DNA of 64,000 bases from Dyella humicola (GTDB lineage Bacteria; Pseudomonadota; Gammaproteobacteria; Xanthomonadales; Rhodanobacteraceae). Numbering within the stretch: position 1 is the first letter of the stretch; the number at the start of each line of letters is the position of its first letter. The position numbers and the translations under genes were made by a program. Below, piece by piece: positions 62,328 through 64,000 of this stretch. The notes beneath the pieces were generated by a model that searched no databases, was not told where the DNA came from, and saw nothing but the letters and a program-made list of their open reading frames with translations. The stretch lies in contig NZ_JAPDPC010000001.1 of assembly GCF_026283945.1 (NCBI RefSeq), positions 310,001 through 374,000 on the forward strand, in the 5' to 3' direction.

Positions 62328-64000
62328 CTATGGCGCCAGCGACAGTTCCGCCGTCAGCGGGGTGTCATCGGAAGCATCGCCCACGTAGAGCTTGAACATG
62401 CCCGGGTCGACCTTCCAGCCATGGCTGGCCACGTCGTAATAGGCAAACGCGCGTCGATCGAGCTTCAGCGTCACATGCTGCGTCTTGCCCGGGGCCAGGC
62501 GCACTTTCTGGTACGCCTTCAATTCACGCGCCGGCCGCGCCGCCTTGGCGGATGGATCGCCCACATACAACTGGGCCACGTCGGCGGCGTCCACCTTGCC
62601 CGTGTTGGTAAGGTCGAACGATACGCTGACGTTGTCCTGCGCATCCGGCTTGCTCACGCTGAGGTGGGCAAAGGCGAACGTGCTGTAGGAGAGGCCGTGG
62701 CCGAAGGCGAACAGGGGCTGCGTCTGCTCGGGGTGGCTGGTGTACCAGCGATAACCGAGGAACACGCCTTCCTGGTAGGCCACGTCGAATGGCTGGCCGA
62801 AGGTGAATGACTTGGGTTCATACCCGGCATGCGCGGGATTGTCCGCGATATCGCGCTCGAAGCTGATCGGCAGCTTGCCTTCCGGCGAATGCTGGCCGAA
62901 CAGGACCTGCGCGATCGCGGTGCCGCCTTCCTGGCCTGGGTACCAGGTTTGCAGCAAGGCGGGTACCTGGTCCAGCCAGCGATGGCTTGCATAGCCGCCG
63001 CCGGACGTCACCGTCACCACGGTTTTCGGATTGGCTGCTGCCACCGCTTCGATCAGCGCGTCCTGGCCCCATGGCAAATCGTAGCTGCGATCGAACGCCT
63101 CGCTTTCCGAGGCGGGATCGAAGCCGACCGCGACGATCGCCGCATCAGCCTGTTTCGCCATTTTTCGTGCATCGGCGGAAATCATGTCATCGACGGCGAC
63201 CACGCCAAAACCCATGCGGCTGTAATCGACGTCGGGCTTGTAGTCGAGTCGGATCGTCACGGGCTGGTTGGCGTGCAGCGCCAGCGTGGCATACCGCGGC
63301 GCCTGGCCTTCGCGGTGCGGCTGTTCGATGGCCGGCTTGCCGTCGACATAAAGCGTGTAGGTGTCTTCGCTGGCGGCGGCGGTGAGGAACAGGTACTTGC
63401 CATCCCGCACCGGTGTGAAGCGACCGCTCCAGCGCATGCTCTTGCGTTGCTTGGCCGGGCTGGTCCACAGCTCCGACTTCCACTGGTCGACATGCGCATC
63501 GATGCTGGTCGCGGGCGTGCCGGCGAAGCCGTCGTTGGCGAACACGTCCTTGCGCAGGCCGGTTTCGCCGTGGGGCCCGGTGAACTGGCCCTGCTTGAAG
63601 ACGTCCATCGGCGCGGGCAGGCCGCGGGTGTACAGCACCGTCACCTTGTCGCCCAGCAAGTGACGGATGCCATCCAGGATGCTTTGCGCGTGAAACGTAT
63701 CCACATGTGAACTGCCGCCGGCGCCGGCAATGGCCGGATCGGCGTCGGGTCCGATCACCGCGATGGTCTTGATTGCGCGGGCATCCAGCGGGAGCACCTG
63801 ATGCTCGTTCTTCAGCAGGGTGAGGCTTTCCAGCGCATTCTGCAGCGCCACCTTGTCGTTCTCTGCACTGTCGGGCGGCAGGCTGGAAACGGTCTGCTCG
63901 CGATCAAGAAAGCCGAAGCGCACGGCGGTGCGCAGGATGCGGCGAACTTTGTCGTCGAGTTCGGCTTGCGTCAGCGTGCCGTCCTTGAGCCTGGCCGCGA
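62328..64000 (-). CDS. Glycoside hydrolase family 3 with PA14 domain (5' end beyond window)
   Basis: The gene is open to the right edge; about 557 codons, the C-terminal half to two-thirds, are visible. Parts in order: the end of the GH3 barrel (LTQAELDDKVRRILRTAVRF), the start of the alpha/beta sandwich (ALESLTLLKNEHQVLPLDAR), an inserted PA14 carbohydrate-binding domain (FTPVRDGKYLFLTAAASEDT, TLYVDGKPAIEQPHREG), the rest of the sandwich (AIVAVGFDPASESEAFDRSY) and the fibronectin-III-like C-terminus (VAQLYVGDPSAKAARPAREL). It is probably a beta-xylosidase/beta-glucosidase, in line with xylR next to it. The nucleophile Asp region is outside the window. Confidence 0.9.
   Translation of the reverse strand, partial: AARLKDGTLTQAELDDKVRRILRTAVRFGFLDREQTVSSLPPDSAENDKVALQNALESLTLLKNEHQVLPLDARAIKTIAVIGPDADPAIAGAGGSSHVDTFHAQSILDGIRHLLGDKVTVLYTRGLPAPMDVFKQGQFTGPHGETGLRKDVFANDGFAGTPATSIDAHVDQWKSELWTSPAKQRKSMRWSGRFTPVRDGKYLFLTAAASEDTYTLYVDGKPAIEQPHREGQAPRYATLALHANQPVTIRLDYKPDVDYSRMGFGVVAVDDMISADARKMAKQADAAIVAVGFDPASESEAFDRSYDLPWGQDALIEAVAAANPKTVVTVTSGGGYASHRWLDQVPALLQTWYPGQEGGTAIAQVLFGQHSPEGKLPISFERDIADNPAHAGYEPKSFTFGQPFDVAYQEGVFLGYRWYTSHPEQTQPLFAFGHGLSYSTFAFAHLSVSKPDAQDNVSVSFDLTNTGKVDAADVAQLYVGDPSAKAARPARELKAYQKVRLAPGKTQHVTLKLDRRAFAYYDVASHGWKVDPGMFKLYVGDASDDTPLTAELSLAP

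Overview
The window is chromosomal DNA from a GC-rich gammaproteobacterium. It most resembles the Rhodanobacteraceae (Dyella/Rhodanobacter/Luteibacter type). This is inferred from gene content (large S53 proteases with C-terminal FG-GAP/VCBS repeats, a XylR next to a PA14-containing GH3 enzyme, a GH8 enzyme, EmrAB-type efflux with a NodT-type outer-membrane factor) and from codon usage; no rRNA or marker gene is present to prove it. I saw no tRNA, rRNA, CRISPR array, intact insertion sequence or prophage.

Layout. 1-2.9 kb: a TetR repressor facing a two-gene acyl desaturase operon (ferredoxin reductase plus desaturase), with a near-perfect palindrome over a promoter that appears leaderless. 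3-9.7 kb: a uracil-DNA-glycosylase-like gene, a secreted GH8 glycosidase beside an IS3 transposase remnant, an SDR/SnoaL-like pair with a LysR regulator that share an inverted operator copy, and two small enzymes. 9.9-14.5 kb: secreted amidohydrolase, serine hydrolase, a GST remnant and a metallophosphoesterase. 15-32.7 kb: the most distinctive block, two secreted FG-GAP/VCBS-only proteins followed by three large secreted S53 (sedolisin/kumamolisin) proteases that carry the same kind of repeats at their C-termini. Between the proteases lie IS scars, a response regulator, a MarR regulator and a broken SDR gene.

33-49 kb: mixed single genes (GST, virginiamycin B lyase-like, YciI-like, VOC, alpha-carbonic anhydrase, a CadC-like TPR regulator, an NHL-type secreted protein) and a signalling island in which a haem-type CxxCH/HAMP membrane sensor and a TIR-domain protein form an operon facing a GAF-GGDEF diguanylate cyclase. 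48.8-54.6 kb: a complete MFS (EmrB), MarR, outer-membrane factor, EmrA efflux operon, faced by a second MarR gene, with two different palindromic operators. 54.8-60.2 kb: a MarR regulator, a compact Toprim/exonuclease/radical-SAM operon, a TetR regulator with twin operators facing a DUF4863 (PnbB-like) gene, and a conserved unknown. 61-64 kb: XylR converging with a partial GH3 glycosidase.

Themes. Most small loci pair a regulator with its target across a palindromic operator visible in the sequence. Two unlinked MarR paralogs (28 kb and 51 kb) have identical operator architecture, TATCTG-N6-CAGATA, suggesting cross-talk. A roughly 80-bp inverted-repeat element occurs twice (3.0 and 22.5 kb). 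Gene remnants (IS3 orfB, GST, SDR, DUF5996, possibly IS256) show that the region has been rearranged repeatedly.
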